Of a stretch of DNA of 64,000 bases, positions 50,635 through 60,337 are shown in pieces. The translations under genes were made by a program, and so were the position numbers. Under the pieces are notes generated by a model. It did not search any database, had not been told where the DNA came from, and saw only the letters and a list, made by a program, of their open reading frames with translations. Within the stretch, counting starts at the first letter, position 1, and each line of letters begins with the position of its first letter. This DNA comes from Halomonas sp. LR3S48 (GTDB lineage Bacteria > Pseudomonadota > Gammaproteobacteria > Pseudomonadales > Halomonadaceae): assembly GCF_025725665.1 (NCBI RefSeq), contig NZ_CP107009.1:4588001-4652000 (forward strand), read 5' to 3'.

Positions 50635-50703
50635 AAAGATGCTGTGATTTGGTCTTGCTGCACGAGAGAAGATAAGACACAGAAGAAGAAGGGAGAGTCG
50701 ATC

Positions 50704-50904
50704 ATGAGTAAGGTCGAACGGGTCACTTCCGTCAAGAACGAACTTCTCGACATCTTCATGAGCATCAACGTGGCCGAACACGAAAAACGCTCCCGCAGCG
50801 CCGCCCAGCGCAACCTGCGCGCCCGACGCGGTATCGAGCTGCATCAGGAGTTCAAGCAGTTGGAGCGCGACATCGCCGAACTGGCCGACGAAGAGAAACA
50901 CTGA
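50704..50904 (+). CDS. Small conserved-looking protein of unknown function
   Basis: A 66-residue, highly charged and mostly helical protein (34% Arg, Lys, Glu and Asp by eye) with the basic stretch EKRSRSAAQRNLRARRGIEL (about 25-44) and an acidic tail. It has its own ribosome-binding site (GGGAGAG), a plausible promoter and two terminators. This favours a real gene. It is divergent from the HexR-like regulator. I do not recognise a family. A nucleic-acid- or protein-binding role is possible given the composition. Confidence 0.65.
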   Translation: MSKVERVTSVKNELLDIFMSINVAEHEKRSRSAAQRNLRARRGIELHQEFKQLERDIAELADEEKH

Positions 50905-50928
50905 AACGGCCGCCCAGAGGCGGCCGTT
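50905..50928 (+). terminator. Hairpin after the small gene
   Basis: AACGGCCGCC (50905-50914) and GGCGGCCGTT (50919-50928) form a perfect 10-bp stem with a four-base loop, directly after the stop. Confidence 0.65.
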
Positions 50929-50941
50929 AAGGCAGGCAACT

Positions 50942-50964
50942 CAAGCCCCGCCCGGCGGGGCTTG
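50942..50964 (-). terminator. Second hairpin between small gene and NSS transporter
   Basis: CAAGCCCCG and CGGGGCTTG form a 9-bp stem with a five-base loop, 24 bp past the NSS transporter stop codon. It probably serves the minus-strand transporter gene. Confidence 0.55.
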
Positions 50965-50987
50965 GGGGTGTCGTCACCCCAGCAGCG

Positions 50988-52334
50988 TCACCCCAGCAGA
51001 GAGTGAATGAACACCGCGATCACGCCCAGCGGCGCCACGTAGCGTGCCACCACGAGCCACAGCGACTCGCTGGCACCGGAGAGATTGAGTTCGGCGGCCA
51101 CGCTTTTGCGGTCCAGGCACCAGGCAACGAACAGGATCGCGCCGAGGCCTGTCAGGGGCAGCAGGATCTTGCTGGTGAAGGTATCCAGCAGGTCGAAGAT
51201 GTTGAGCCCCAGAATCAGGACATCTCCCAGCATATTGAACGAGAGCAGGGCGAGGATACCCAGTATCCATACCGCCACCCCGCTGATCAGGGTCGCCACG
51301 ACGCGCGAGAGCGGCGTGCGCTCCTCGACGAACTCCACCACTGGTTCCAGCAGCGAGATCGCCGAGGTCAGCGCCGCGAAGGTCAGCAGCAAAAAGAAAG
51401 CCAGGCCGAGCAGGGTACCGCCGGCCATGTTGCCGAAGGCCAGCGGCAGAGTGACGAAGATCAGCCCCGGACCGGAAGCGAGGTCCAGTCCATTGGCGAA
51501 GACGATGGGGAAGATCGCCAGGCCCGCCAGCAAGGCGATGCCGGTATCGAGAAGAATGACCGTCCGGGCGGTACCCAGCAGGTTGACCTCCTCTCCCAGG
51601 TAGGAGCCGTAGGCCATCATGATGCCCATGCCCAGCGACAGGGTGAAGAAGGCTTGCCCCATGGCAGCCAGCACCACCTCGCCGTTGATGGCGCCCCAGT
51701 CGGGTCGGAACATGAAGGAGAGCGCCTCACCGAAGTGACCTGTCGTCATGCCGTAGCCCACCAGAACCAGCATCAGGATCACCAGCGCCGGCATCATGGT
51801 GCGTACTGCACCTTCGAGCCCCTTGGTCACGCCGCGTGCCACGATGCCGATGACCAGCACCATGAAGAGGGTGTGCCATAGCAGCAGCGCACCAGGGCTG
51901 GCCAGCATCCCGGTGAAGACGCCACCGACTTCCTCAGCGTTCTGACCGCGGAAAGTACCGGTAATCGAACCCAGCGTGTAGGAGAGCGACCAGCCACCGA
52001 TAACGCTGTAAAAGGAGAGGATCAGAAAGGCGCCGAGAACGCCGCTGACACCGACCAGCACCCAGGCCGGCAAGTGTCCGCCCCGGCGCGCGAGTTCAGA
52101 CATGGCATTGATCGGATTTTCCTGACCGCGCCGACCGATCAGCCACTCTGCTACCAGGATCGGCAAACCGATGACCGCGATGCAAAGCAGATAGACCAGG
52201 ACAAAAGCCGCCCCTCCGCTCTCGCCCACCATATAGGGAAACTTCCAGATATTGCCGAGCCCCACGGCCGAGCCAGCAGCCGCGAGCACGAAAGTCATCT
52301 TCGATGACCATTGTGCATGTACGAGTTTAGACAT
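50988..52334 (-). CDS. Sodium-dependent neurotransmitter:sodium symporter (NSS) family transporter
   Basis: A 448-residue carrier with 11-12 helices and the family's unwound helix 1 motif GSAVGLGNIWKFPY (about 21-34). It also has GGAAFVLVYL and the helix 6 region FTLSLGMGIMMAYGSY. Bacterial relatives (LeuT, MhsT, TnaT) take up amino acids with Na+. The substrate is unknown. AGGTGA precedes the ATG. Confidence 0.9.
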   Translation of the reverse strand: MSKLVHAQWSSKMTFVLAAAGSAVGLGNIWKFPYMVGESGGAAFVLVYLLCIAVIGLPILVAEWLIGRRGQENPINAMSELARRGGHLPAWVLVGVSGVLGAFLILSFYSVIGGWSLSYTLGSITGTFRGQNAEEVGGVFTGMLASPGALLLWHTLFMVLVIGIVARGVTKGLEGAVRTMMPALVILMLVLVGYGMTTGHFGEALSFMFRPDWGAINGEVVLAAMGQAFFTLSLGMGIMMAYGSYLGEEVNLLGTARTVILLDTGIALLAGLAIFPIVFANGLDLASGPGLIFVTLPLAFGNMAGGTLLGLAFFLLLTFAALTSAISLLEPVVEFVEERTPLSRVVATLISGVAVWILGILALLSFNMLGDVLILGLNIFDLLDTFTSKILLPLTGLGAILFVAWCLDRKSVAAELNLSGASESLWLVVARYVAPLGVIAVFIHSLLG

Positions 52335-52464
52335 GGTTCACCTATTGTTGTGTGTCTGGTCGTTGATCTTTCTCAAGCGCAAAAACACAGCAGATAGCTA
52401 GGTTTTTGGCTCGAATGCCGGCAAATCTATCCGATCATACGCTCGAACGCCAGCAACGATAGGG

Positions 52465-53331
52465 TCAAAACAGGCTCGTTTGCCGTTCCCCGGCGAAGTC
52501 ACCCAGCGGCAGTAGGCCGGCATCGTCGGCAAAGGCTTGATAAAGCCGCCTGGCCAACTGCGGCGCCTGACGGTTGTTGGCGGTATGCACAAACAAAAAA
52601 GGGGTTTTCCCCTGTTTTATCCACAGCCTGATCTGGTTTACCCAAGGCTGGAAATAATGCCAGTTGATGGCCTCGTCAAGATGCCCGATGAAGCGAATCA
52701 GCGGCTGCTCTCCCGTGGAAAGCACGTGTAATGGGCATCTTGGCTTTTCATTTTGCGCGTGGGCCAGGGCCGGGCTACCCTCCGCCGGAGTCGAGAACAG
52801 GGCGCGGACGTCGAGCATGGCGCGGTTGGCGCCGTGAGTTATCAACAGGCGGTTCAAGGCAACTTCTGCCGCCCCCTTGTGGAAAAACTCGGGATGACGA
52901 ACCTCTACGGCACAGGGAAGGTCGGTCGGCCAGCGTGCGAGCAGCGCCTCGAGACGGGGCAGTTCTGCAAAGCCGAAATCCCGCGGCAGCTGAACGAGTA
53001 GCGGGCCCAGGCGATCGCGCAGCGGGGCGAGCGCGTCGAGAAAGACATCGAAACCCGCTTCGATGCCCTGCAGCCGCTGTTCATGGGTCAGGGTCGCCGG
53101 CAACTTGAAGCAGAAGCGGAAATGGGCAGGGGCTTGGCGCGACCAGCCTGCCACCGTCTCCGCCCTGGGCGCGCCGCTGTAGAAGGTCGTATTGCCTTCC
53201 ACTGCGGAGAAGACCCGGGCATAGTCGGCCAGCCAGCTCTCTTGACCGGCGTAGGGCGGGTAAAGGGAGCCACACCACTCGGAGTTGGCCCACATGGGCA
53301 AACCCAGATACAGTCCGGACAACCTTGTCAT
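52465..53331 (-). CDS. DUF72 family protein
   Basis: A 288-residue TIM-barrel-like protein of the YecE/DUF72 family. Its hallmarks are WCGSLYPPYAGQESWLADYA (about 19-38), VEGNTTFY (about 44-51), FKLPATLTHEQRL and AVEVRHPEFF. The family has no proven activity. The first strand is unusual (YLGLPMWAN in place of the typical GTSGW). AGGAGC lies very near the ATG at 53331, so the start is not certain. Confidence 0.82.
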   Translation of the reverse strand: MTRLSGLYLGLPMWANSEWCGSLYPPYAGQESWLADYARVFSAVEGNTTFYSGAPRAETVAGWSRQAPAHFRFCFKLPATLTHEQRLQGIEAGFDVFLDALAPLRDRLGPLLVQLPRDFGFAELPRLEALLARWPTDLPCAVEVRHPEFFHKGAAEVALNRLLITHGANRAMLDVRALFSTPAEGSPALAHAQNEKPRCPLHVLSTGEQPLIRFIGHLDEAINWHYFQPWVNQIRLWIKQGKTPFLFVHTANNRQAPQLARRLYQAFADDAGLLPLGDFAGERQTSLF

Positions 53332-53434
53332 GCTCCTGTAACAAAAATAATCGGAAACGGCGCGCGGCGAGTGGCAGCATGAGCGGCTCGCCCATGCTGC
53401 TCAAGGAAGAAGCGCTACCGCTGCGCCAACGTCC

Positions 53435-54037
53435 ATGGAAACGACGCTCAATCTTGCCCTGTTTGCCCAGCTCAACGCTGCGCCCGACAGCGACCCTCGC
53501 CTGCTGCTGCTGGCGGAGGTCTTCGCCGTTTACCTGATCTGGCTGGTGCCGGCCCTGCTGGTCATCGGCTGGCTACGCGGCAGCGATCGCCTGAAACGTC
53601 CCCTACTCGAGGCCTTCGTAGCCACCCTGCTCGCCCTGACGGCGAGCTGGCTGATCGGGCAGCTCTGGCCCAGCCCGCGGCCGTTCATGATTCCGCTTGG
53701 CCAGACGTTCCTGGAACACGAGCCTACCCCGGCCTTTCCCAGCAATCATGCCACGATCATGCTGACCATGGCCTTCAGCCTGCTGCTGCATGCCGGCACC
53801 CGACGCATCGGGCGCTACCTGCTGCTGTTGGCGATTCCGGTTGCCTGGGCGCGGATCTTCCTCGGCGTGCATTTCCCCCAGGACATGCTCGGTGCCCTGC
53901 TGCTGGCCGCAAGCATGGCCACGCTGGTCGGCGCCAGCCGCGCCTGGCTGATCCTGCCGCTCTACCATCATGTGGCCATGCGGCTCTATCACCTGCTGTT
54001 CGCCCCGCTGATTCGCCGTGGCTGGGTGGAGCGCTGA
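53435..54037 (+). CDS. PAP2-family undecaprenyl-diphosphatase (BcrC-like)
   Basis: A 200-residue membrane phosphatase with five to six helices and the complete PAP2 signature: SPRPFM (about 75-80), PSNHATIM (about 102-109, catalytic His) and ARIFLGVHFPQD (about 139-150). BcrC-type enzymes recycle undecaprenyl diphosphate at the periplasmic face for cell-wall synthesis and affect bacitracin tolerance. uppP, an unrelated enzyme with the same role, is encoded 7 kb away. It is convergent with the DUF945 gene. Confidence 0.87.
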   Translation: METTLNLALFAQLNAAPDSDPRLLLLAEVFAVYLIWLVPALLVIGWLRGSDRLKRPLLEAFVATLLALTASWLIGQLWPSPRPFMIPLGQTFLEHEPTPAFPSNHATIMLTMAFSLLLHAGTRRIGRYLLLLAIPVAWARIFLGVHFPQDMLGALLLAASMATLVGASRAWLILPLYHHVAMRLYHLLFAPLIRRGWVER

Positions 54038-54069
54038 GCGCCCCACCCCGGTGCGACAGGGTTGAGGAT

Positions 54070-55779
54070 TCAGAACTGCCCCAGCAGCCAATCGCCGGGT
54101 TCGTCGTTCATCAGCAACTGGCCGTCCTGAAGCAACAGGTGCAAGGAGTAACGATCCTCCTTGTCGCGACGCACGACGCCAAGCTCCAGCATCGGCTGCA
54201 AGCTTTCGGCGACCAGCTCCTTGGCCATCGCATCGAGTTCGTTGCCCGAAACCATCCCGCTGTATTGCTGACGCAGCGACTCCCGGGCAACTTTGTGCAG
54301 CAGCACCGCTGGAGCATTCACATTCAGGTCCAAGCGGTTTTCAGGGGCCAGCAACAGGTGCTCGTCGAAGGTGCCAAAATCCTCGAAGCCGAGGTCGGCT
54401 TCCAGCTCCAGGTCCGCCCTCGCTTCACCGATACTGAACGACACCGGCTTGAAGCTGAAAACAGAGCGGCCTGATACCAATGTCTCTCCGACGTGTTCCA
54501 TGCGCTCGAAAACGGGTAGCACGACCTCGGGGTCGTCCAGTTGGAAGACATCGATGGCTTCGTAAATCAGGCTCCACAGGGTGTCGTATTCCGTACGCGG
54601 CAGCTGCCCATAGCTCGACTCGACATGAAACGCGACCGGCTCCTCCATGCCCTGGATTCGCAGATCGCTGGCCGACCACAGTTGAGCGACCTGGAAGTGC
54701 GCCTCGGATTCCGGCGCCAGTCCCAGGCGGAAGTTGGCGCTTTGCGCCGTCACGCCCGGTGAATGCTGCTCGCGAACCGTCAGCCCATCGAGGCTGATAC
54801 CCAGTTGGCCATACCAGCTGTTACCGCCCTGGCGGGATGCGTCGATATCGGCACTGATACCGTCCATGGCCAAGTAGAGAGCCGGCTCCTCCGATTCGAA
54901 GCCCTCTAGCTCGAAATGCGTCGTGAAGTGCTCGAAACGTCCCTGCTCATCGAAGAGCAGCTTGATCTCGACGCGTTGCCCTTCGACTCGCGAGTCACTC
55001 ACCTGCTGCAGATCGCGGCTTTTCGTCAGCATCGGAGCATCGTGCGTCCGAAACGAGATTTCACGCAGCATGCCCTGGGGAAAGGACGCCACGAGATTCG
55101 AAGTGGAACCCTCGAAGGTATGGATGGCGGTGGGCTCCACCAGCCGGGCCTGTCCCAGGCGATTGGTGCTGCGATACTCGCCACGGGCCGGGTCATAGCG
55201 GAATTCACCACCTTGATAATCGGCCTCATAGCGGATATCCAGCCCGGCATCGGTGAGCAGCGGTCCAGCAACCAGCGCCATCGCCGTGGGCTCCCATTCG
55301 CCCTGTACCACCCGGTCGAAGCCGACCCTTGCCTGGTAGCGAGAGAGATCTGAGCCCTCTTCCAGCCTGATCAACTGCTCGAACAGCCAGCCCGAGGCCT
55401 CGACTCGCCCTTCGAGACTGGCCAAGGCGCCCATGAAGGGGCCATGAGTGATCCGATCCCCGACGGCGATCCTCAACGGCTCCCCGTCGAACTCCAGCGC
55501 CATGTTGGCGGCAAGAAGCTGCTGGTATTCCTGGGCAAATTGCGGCTCGAGAACGAGTTCATAACTGGCTCGTGCTTCGAACCAATCACGCTCATAAGTC
55601 AGGTTCTCGATCTGGATATAATCGAAGTTCTCTAGTTGCTGCAGATGAGCGGCGTACTGCTGCTCTATCTGACGCCCCATCCAGTAGGGGGCTCCCAAGC
55701 CTGCGATTAGCGCTAACCCTACGATGACCGCCACTGATTTCTTCAGGGCGCTTCCCCGTTGATTCTGTCCTTTCCCCAC
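54070..55779 (-). CDS. YdgA family protein (DUF945)
   Basis: A 569-residue protein with an N-terminal membrane anchor (about 14-34) and a large periplasmic part built of repeated beta-rich segments, the DUF945/YdgA pattern (GAPYWMGRQIEQQYA). The function is unsettled; YdgA in E. coli is an inner membrane protein. It lies between glmS and the PAP2 gene on the minus strand with a terminator on its upstream side. Confidence 0.8.
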   Translation of the reverse strand: MGKGQNQRGSALKKSVAVIVGLALIAGLGAPYWMGRQIEQQYAAHLQQLENFDYIQIENLTYERDWFEARASYELVLEPQFAQEYQQLLAANMALEFDGEPLRIAVGDRITHGPFMGALASLEGRVEASGWLFEQLIRLEEGSDLSRYQARVGFDRVVQGEWEPTAMALVAGPLLTDAGLDIRYEADYQGGEFRYDPARGEYRSTNRLGQARLVEPTAIHTFEGSTSNLVASFPQGMLREISFRTHDAPMLTKSRDLQQVSDSRVEGQRVEIKLLFDEQGRFEHFTTHFELEGFESEEPALYLAMDGISADIDASRQGGNSWYGQLGISLDGLTVREQHSPGVTAQSANFRLGLAPESEAHFQVAQLWSASDLRIQGMEEPVAFHVESSYGQLPRTEYDTLWSLIYEAIDVFQLDDPEVVLPVFERMEHVGETLVSGRSVFSFKPVSFSIGEARADLELEADLGFEDFGTFDEHLLLAPENRLDLNVNAPAVLLHKVARESLRQQYSGMVSGNELDAMAKELVAESLQPMLELGVVRRDKEDRYSLHLLLQDGQLLMNDEPGDWLLGQF

Positions 55780-55818
55780 GTCGATGTCCTTTTCTCGTTC
55801 TTCGTTTAATTGAAATTA

Positions 55819-55847
55819 GGCAGCAATAAGCCAAGCTTATTGCTGCC
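55819..55847 (-). terminator. Terminator after glmS
   Basis: A perfect 12-bp stem (55819-55830 with 55836-55847), five-base loop and a U-rich tail on the minus strand, 62 bp past the glmS stop. Confidence 0.7.
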
Positions 55848-55908
55848 GGACTTCAATCACGAAGTTTAACGACAGGAAACGAGAAAAGTAAGTTTACTCA
55901 CGCTAGTT

Positions 55909-57744
55909 TCATTCCACCGTCACCGACTTGGCCAGGTTACGCGGCTGGTCGACGTCCGTGCCCTTAAGTACCGCCACGTGATAACTCAACAGCTGCAGCG
56001 GCACGGTGTACAGGATCGGAGCAAGGGCATCGTGAACGTGAGGTAGCCGCAATACCCGGACGCCTTCTTCCTCGGTGATACCGACTCGTTCGTCGGCAAA
56101 TACGAAGAGCTCGCCGCCCCTTGCCTTCACTTCCTGAAGGTTGGACTTCAGCTTGTCGAGCAGCTCATCGTTGGGGGCGACGGAAACGACCGGCATCTCG
56201 CTGTCGACCAGGGCCAGCGGCCCATGCTTGAGTTCCCCGGCGGGATAGGCCTCGGCGTGGATGTAGGAGATCTCCTTGAGCTTGAGGGCCCCCTCCAGGG
56301 CTATCGGGTAATGCGCGCCGCGACCGAGAAACAGCGCATGGTGCTTCTCGGCGAAAGCCGTCGACAACGCCTCGATGTCGCCATCCAGCTCCAGTACGCG
56401 ACTCACCAGCTGTGGCAGGGCTCGCAGCCCGGCCACAACGTCGGCCTGGGTCTCGGCGGCGAGCCCCTTGACCCGCCCCACGGCCAGGGTCAGCAGCATC
56501 AGGGCGGTGAGCTGGGTGGTAAACGCCTTGGTAGAAGCGACGCCGATCTCAGGGCCGGCATGGGTCATCAGGGTCAGGTCCGACTCCCGCACCAGGGAGC
56601 TGCCCGGCACGTTGCAGATCGCCAGACTGCCGAGGTAGCCCTGCTCACGGGCGAAGCGCAGCGCCGCCAGGGTATCGGCGGTCTCGCCGGACTGCGACAG
56701 GGTGACGAACAGAGTGTTCTGGGGCACCACCACGGTGCGATAGCGATACTCCGAAGCCACCTCCACCTGCACGGGTATACCGGCATAGCGCTCGAGCCAG
56801 TAGCGCGCCACCAGCCCGGCGTGATAGCTGGTACCGCAGGCCACGATATGCATCTGCTCGACCCGCTCGAACAGCGCCTCGGCATCGGGGCCGAAGCATT
56901 CGGCCGGCACCGAGCGTTCGCCCAGCCGCCCTTCGAGGGCCGCCGCGATGACCGCTGGCTGTTCGAAGATCTCTTTCAGCATGAAGTGGCGATACTCGCC
57001 CTTGCTGGCGACGCCGTCCCCGTGTTCGAAGGTCTGCACCGGGCGCTGCACGGCGTGTCCCTTGGCGTCGAGGATCTCGACGCGAGCGCCGGCGGCGAGC
57101 CGCACCACGTCGCCTTCCTGGAGATAGATGAAGCGATCGGTGACCTGTAGCAGCGCCAGCGGGTCCGAGCCGAGGAAGGCCTCATCGATGCCCACCCCCA
57201 CCACCAGGGGGCTGCCCTTGCGCGCGCCGACGATGACATCGGGCTCGTCGGCGTGCACCACCGCCAAGGCATAGGCGCCTTCGAGACGTGCCAGGCCCCG
57301 CTGCACGGCGGCCAGCAGCCCGTCGCCGCGCCGGTACTCCTGCTCCAGCAGATGGGCCACCACCTCAGTATCGGTTTGCGAGGAGAAGGTATAGCCGGCT
57401 GCCTCCAGCTCCCGCCGCAGCGGCTCGTGGTTCTCGATGATGCCGTTGTGCACCAGCGCCAGCCGATCGCCCGATTGGTGCGGGTGGGCATTGTCCTCGC
57501 TGGGCTTGCCGTGAGTAGCCCAACGGGTATGGGCAATGCCACAGCGGCCCGGCAGGGCGGCTTCCTCGAGCATGGCCTCGAGAGCGGCCACCTTGCCCAG
57601 CGCCCGGCGGCGGCGAAGCTCACCGCCACTGGTGAGCACGGCCATGCCGGCCGAGTCGTAGCCGCGGTATTCCAGCCGCCTGAGCCCCTCGAGCAGGATG
57701 CCTTCCACGTTGCGCTCGGCAACGGCACCAACGATTCCACACAT
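55909..57744 (-). CDS. glmS: Glutamine-fructose-6-phosphate aminotransferase (isomerizing)
   Basis: A 611-residue enzyme that makes glucosamine-6-phosphate, the first step to UDP-GlcNAc. The N-terminal glutaminase (Cys after the initiator Met, MCGIVGAV, and HTRWATHGKPSEDNAHPH) is followed by two SIS domains (about 285-600) and the C-terminal DQPRNLAKSVTVE. The ATG at 57744 exposes the catalytic Cys. It lies 19 bp after glmU. No glmS ribozyme is expected in this group, and none is seen. Confidence 0.97.
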   Translation of the reverse strand: MCGIVGAVAERNVEGILLEGLRRLEYRGYDSAGMAVLTSGGELRRRRALGKVAALEAMLEEAALPGRCGIAHTRWATHGKPSEDNAHPHQSGDRLALVHNGIIENHEPLRRELEAAGYTFSSQTDTEVVAHLLEQEYRRGDGLLAAVQRGLARLEGAYALAVVHADEPDVIVGARKGSPLVVGVGIDEAFLGSDPLALLQVTDRFIYLQEGDVVRLAAGARVEILDAKGHAVQRPVQTFEHGDGVASKGEYRHFMLKEIFEQPAVIAAALEGRLGERSVPAECFGPDAEALFERVEQMHIVACGTSYHAGLVARYWLERYAGIPVQVEVASEYRYRTVVVPQNTLFVTLSQSGETADTLAALRFAREQGYLGSLAICNVPGSSLVRESDLTLMTHAGPEIGVASTKAFTTQLTALMLLTLAVGRVKGLAAETQADVVAGLRALPQLVSRVLELDGDIEALSTAFAEKHHALFLGRGAHYPIALEGALKLKEISYIHAEAYPAGELKHGPLALVDSEMPVVSVAPNDELLDKLKSNLQEVKARGGELFVFADERVGITEEEGVRVLRLPHVHDALAPILYTVPLQLLSYHVAVLKGTDVDQPRNLAKSVTVE

Positions 57745-57763
57745 GACGATTCCTCGCGCTTGC

Positions 57764-59131
57764 TTAGTCTCGGGTCTTCTTGGCCGGCCGCACCCAGTCG
57801 GTCTTGCCGATCTGGCGCCCACGGGAGACGGCCAGGGCGTTGTCGGGTACGTCCTTGCTGATGGTCGAGCCGGCACCGACCGTGGCGCCACGGCCGACAC
57901 TGACCGGCGCCACCAGGGCGGTGTTGGAGCCAATGAAGGCGTCATCGCCGATTTCGGTGCGATGCTTGTTGGCACCGTCGTAGTTGCAGGTGATGGTTCC
58001 GGCGCCGACGTTGACGTCGCGTCCCAGCCGGGCATCGCCCACATAGCTTAGGTGGTTGATCTTGCTGCCCTCGCCCACTTCGGCGTTCTTGGTCTCGACG
58101 AAGTTGCCCACCTTCGCGCCCACCGCCAGGCGGGTGCCGGGACGCAGTCGGGCAAAGGGGCCGATACGGTTGCGTCCGGCCGCCACGGCGCCCTCGATCA
58201 CGCTGTGGGGCTCGATGACGCTTTCGGCACCGATATGGCTGTCCCGCACGACACAGTGGGGCCCGATACGCACGCCTTCACCCAATTCCACTTCGCCCTC
58301 GAACACGCAGCCGACATCGATCTCGACGTCGTGCCCGCAGCTCAGGCGCCCACGCACGTCGATACGTGACGGGTCGAGCAGCGCCACCCCCTGGACCATG
58401 AGCTGCTCGGCGATGTGCATCTGGTGGGCGCGCTCCAGCCGGGCCATCTGTAACCGGTTGTTGACCCCTTCCACCTCCAGCGCATCGGCAGGCTGGGCAG
58501 TGGCGATGGCGACACCCTCGGCGGCGGCCATGGCGATGACGTCGGTCAGGTAATACTCGCCCTGGGCGTTGTCGGCGGAAAGCCGCGGCAGCCAGCGCTT
58601 CAGTTGGGATGCGGTCATGGCCATGATGCCGGTATTGCATTCGCGGATCGCCAGCTCGTTCTCGCTGGCATCCTTCTGTTCGACGATGGCCACCGCCTCG
58701 CCGCTCTCGTTGCGCACGATGCGACCATAGCCGCTCGGATCGTCCAGGGTCACGGTAAGCAGCCCCATGCGTGACTCGTTCACTTCACTCAGCAGGGCAG
58801 CCAAGGTCTCACGACGGATCAGCGGCACGTCGCCATACAGCACCAGCACCTTGCCGTCACCCAGGCCATCAAGGGCCTGAGCCACCGCATGGCCGGTACC
58901 CTTCTGTTCGGCCTGAAGCGCAAAGCGCACCGAATAGTCGCAGAGCGCCTCGCGCACCCGCTCGGCGCCATGGCCGACCACCACGTGCAGGCGATCCGCC
59001 TCGAGCTCTCGTGCGGTGTCGAGTACATGGCGCACCATCGGCTTACCGGCCAGGCGATGCAGCACCTTGGGCAGGGTCGAACGCATCCGCGTGCCCTGTC
59101 CGGCTGCCAGAATTACCACATCCAGGGTCAT
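57764..59131 (-). CDS. glmU: Bifunctional UDP-N-acetylglucosamine diphosphorylase / glucosamine-1-phosphate N-acetyltransferase
   Basis: A 455-residue enzyme. The N-terminal uridyltransferase carries LAAGQGTRMRSTLPKVLH (about 7-24); the C-terminal half (about 255-455) is a left-handed beta-helix acetyltransferase of hexapeptide repeats, with the conserved VNVGAGTITCNYDG. It makes UDP-GlcNAc for peptidoglycan and LPS. AAGGAG precedes the ATG at 59131. It forms an operon with glmS. Confidence 0.97.
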   Translation of the reverse strand: MTLDVVILAAGQGTRMRSTLPKVLHRLAGKPMVRHVLDTARELEADRLHVVVGHGAERVREALCDYSVRFALQAEQKGTGHAVAQALDGLGDGKVLVLYGDVPLIRRETLAALLSEVNESRMGLLTVTLDDPSGYGRIVRNESGEAVAIVEQKDASENELAIRECNTGIMAMTASQLKRWLPRLSADNAQGEYYLTDVIAMAAAEGVAIATAQPADALEVEGVNNRLQMARLERAHQMHIAEQLMVQGVALLDPSRIDVRGRLSCGHDVEIDVGCVFEGEVELGEGVRIGPHCVVRDSHIGAESVIEPHSVIEGAVAAGRNRIGPFARLRPGTRLAVGAKVGNFVETKNAEVGEGSKINHLSYVGDARLGRDVNVGAGTITCNYDGANKHRTEIGDDAFIGSNTALVAPVSVGRGATVGAGSTISKDVPDNALAVSRGRQIGKTDWVRPAKKTRD

Positions 59132-59233
59132 CGAAGACTCCTTGTCCATTCGATCGGCTCCAGTTCATCGGGGCCCGGCATCTCGCCTGTCCTCACATAA
59201 TGAGCTTCGCTCGCACCGTTCTCAACGCGGCGC

Positions 59234-60304
59234 TCAGCGTACTTCCAGGCCCAACTCATCGCTCAGTTCCCCGCCCAGGAAATCGGCAAAGGCGGGACTC
59301 GCCACACTGCTCCAGCCTTCACCTTCACGTACCAGCAGCAGCACCTTCAGGTTCTGTTCCCGTGCCAGCACCAGACCTTCCTCGTCACCCAGCACATTCA
59401 TTGCCGTGGCCCAGGCATCGGCCCAGGCATTGGAGGGGTGGGCCACCGTCACCGATGCCACCCGATGCTCGATGGGACGGCCGGTACGCGGGTCGATGGT
59501 GTGCGAGAAACGCTTTCCATTCTCTTCGAAGTAGTTGCGATAGTCGCCGGAAGTGGCAACAGACATATCATGCAGAGACACGATATGAGTAGCCTCCTGA
59601 CGATCGTCGAGCGGCGCCTCGATGCCGATGCGCCACGGCTCACCGTCGCCATCGCGATAGCCGCGTGCGATCAGGTCGCCACCCAGGTTGACCAGGTAGT
59701 GCTCGATGCCCTCGGCGTCGAGGTAGGCGGCGACCCGATCGGTGGCGTGACCCTTGGCCACGCCACCGAGATTGATGAACACGTCGCGCAGGCGTCGCGC
59801 CTGCATGGCATTCTCGTCGATCTCGATACTGTCGGGCCCGACCTCGGCCAGGCGCGCCTGCAGGGTCTCGTCATCGGGAACCTCCTTCGGACGCGCCTCG
59901 GAGCCGAAGCTCCACAGGTTGACCAGCCCGCCGATGGTCACGTCGAAGGCGCCGTTGCTCGCCTCGGCCACCGATTGGCTGATCGCCAATACCTCGATCA
60001 GCTCGTTGGAGAGCGGCTGCCACTCCTCGAGCGGCGCCTGGTTGAAAGCCATCAGCTCCGAGTCGTCACGATAGATCGACATGGATGCATCCACCTGCTC
60101 GAGCACGTCGAGCAGGCCCTCCTCCAGTTCACGCGCCTGGCCCTGGGTCAGGCTGTCGGCAACGGTCACCTGGTAGAAAGAACCGAAGATCCCCCCCTCC
60201 AGGCGAACCGGCGCATCCAGCGGGCGGTCGTTCTCGGAGCAGCCGGCGAGCAGCAGCACCAGGCACAGCGCGAAGGCCACCACGGGACGCAGGACAGAGT
60301 TCAT
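59234..60304 (-). CDS. apbE: FAD:protein FMN transferase (ApbE), lipoprotein
   Basis: A 356-residue lipoprotein. A type II signal has the lipobox LLAGC with lipidated C22. The ApbE fold follows with VNLGGDLIARG, DPRTGRPIEH and SNAWADAWATAMNVLG, the FAD and Mg site. It attaches FMN to Thr of RnfG/NqrC-type proteins on the outer face of the inner membrane. No rnf or nqr genes are adjacent. GAGGAG lies before the ATG. Confidence 0.93.
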   Translation of the reverse strand: MNSVLRPVVAFALCLVLLLAGCSENDRPLDAPVRLEGGIFGSFYQVTVADSLTQGQARELEEGLLDVLEQVDASMSIYRDDSELMAFNQAPLEEWQPLSNELIEVLAISQSVAEASNGAFDVTIGGLVNLWSFGSEARPKEVPDDETLQARLAEVGPDSIEIDENAMQARRLRDVFINLGGVAKGHATDRVAAYLDAEGIEHYLVNLGGDLIARGYRDGDGEPWRIGIEAPLDDRQEATHIVSLHDMSVATSGDYRNYFEENGKRFSHTIDPRTGRPIEHRVASVTVAHPSNAWADAWATAMNVLGDEEGLVLAREQNLKVLLLVREGEGWSSVASPAFADFLGGELSDELGLEVR

Positions 60305-60337
60305 GGTAACAGGACTCCTCGATAGAGTGGTTCATGG

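Noticed and set aside
55780..55908. glmS-type ribozyme
   Set aside because: The gap downstream of glmS holds a plain terminator, and upstream of glmS lies glmU; no ribozyme-like structure was recognised, and the element is known mainly in Gram-positives.
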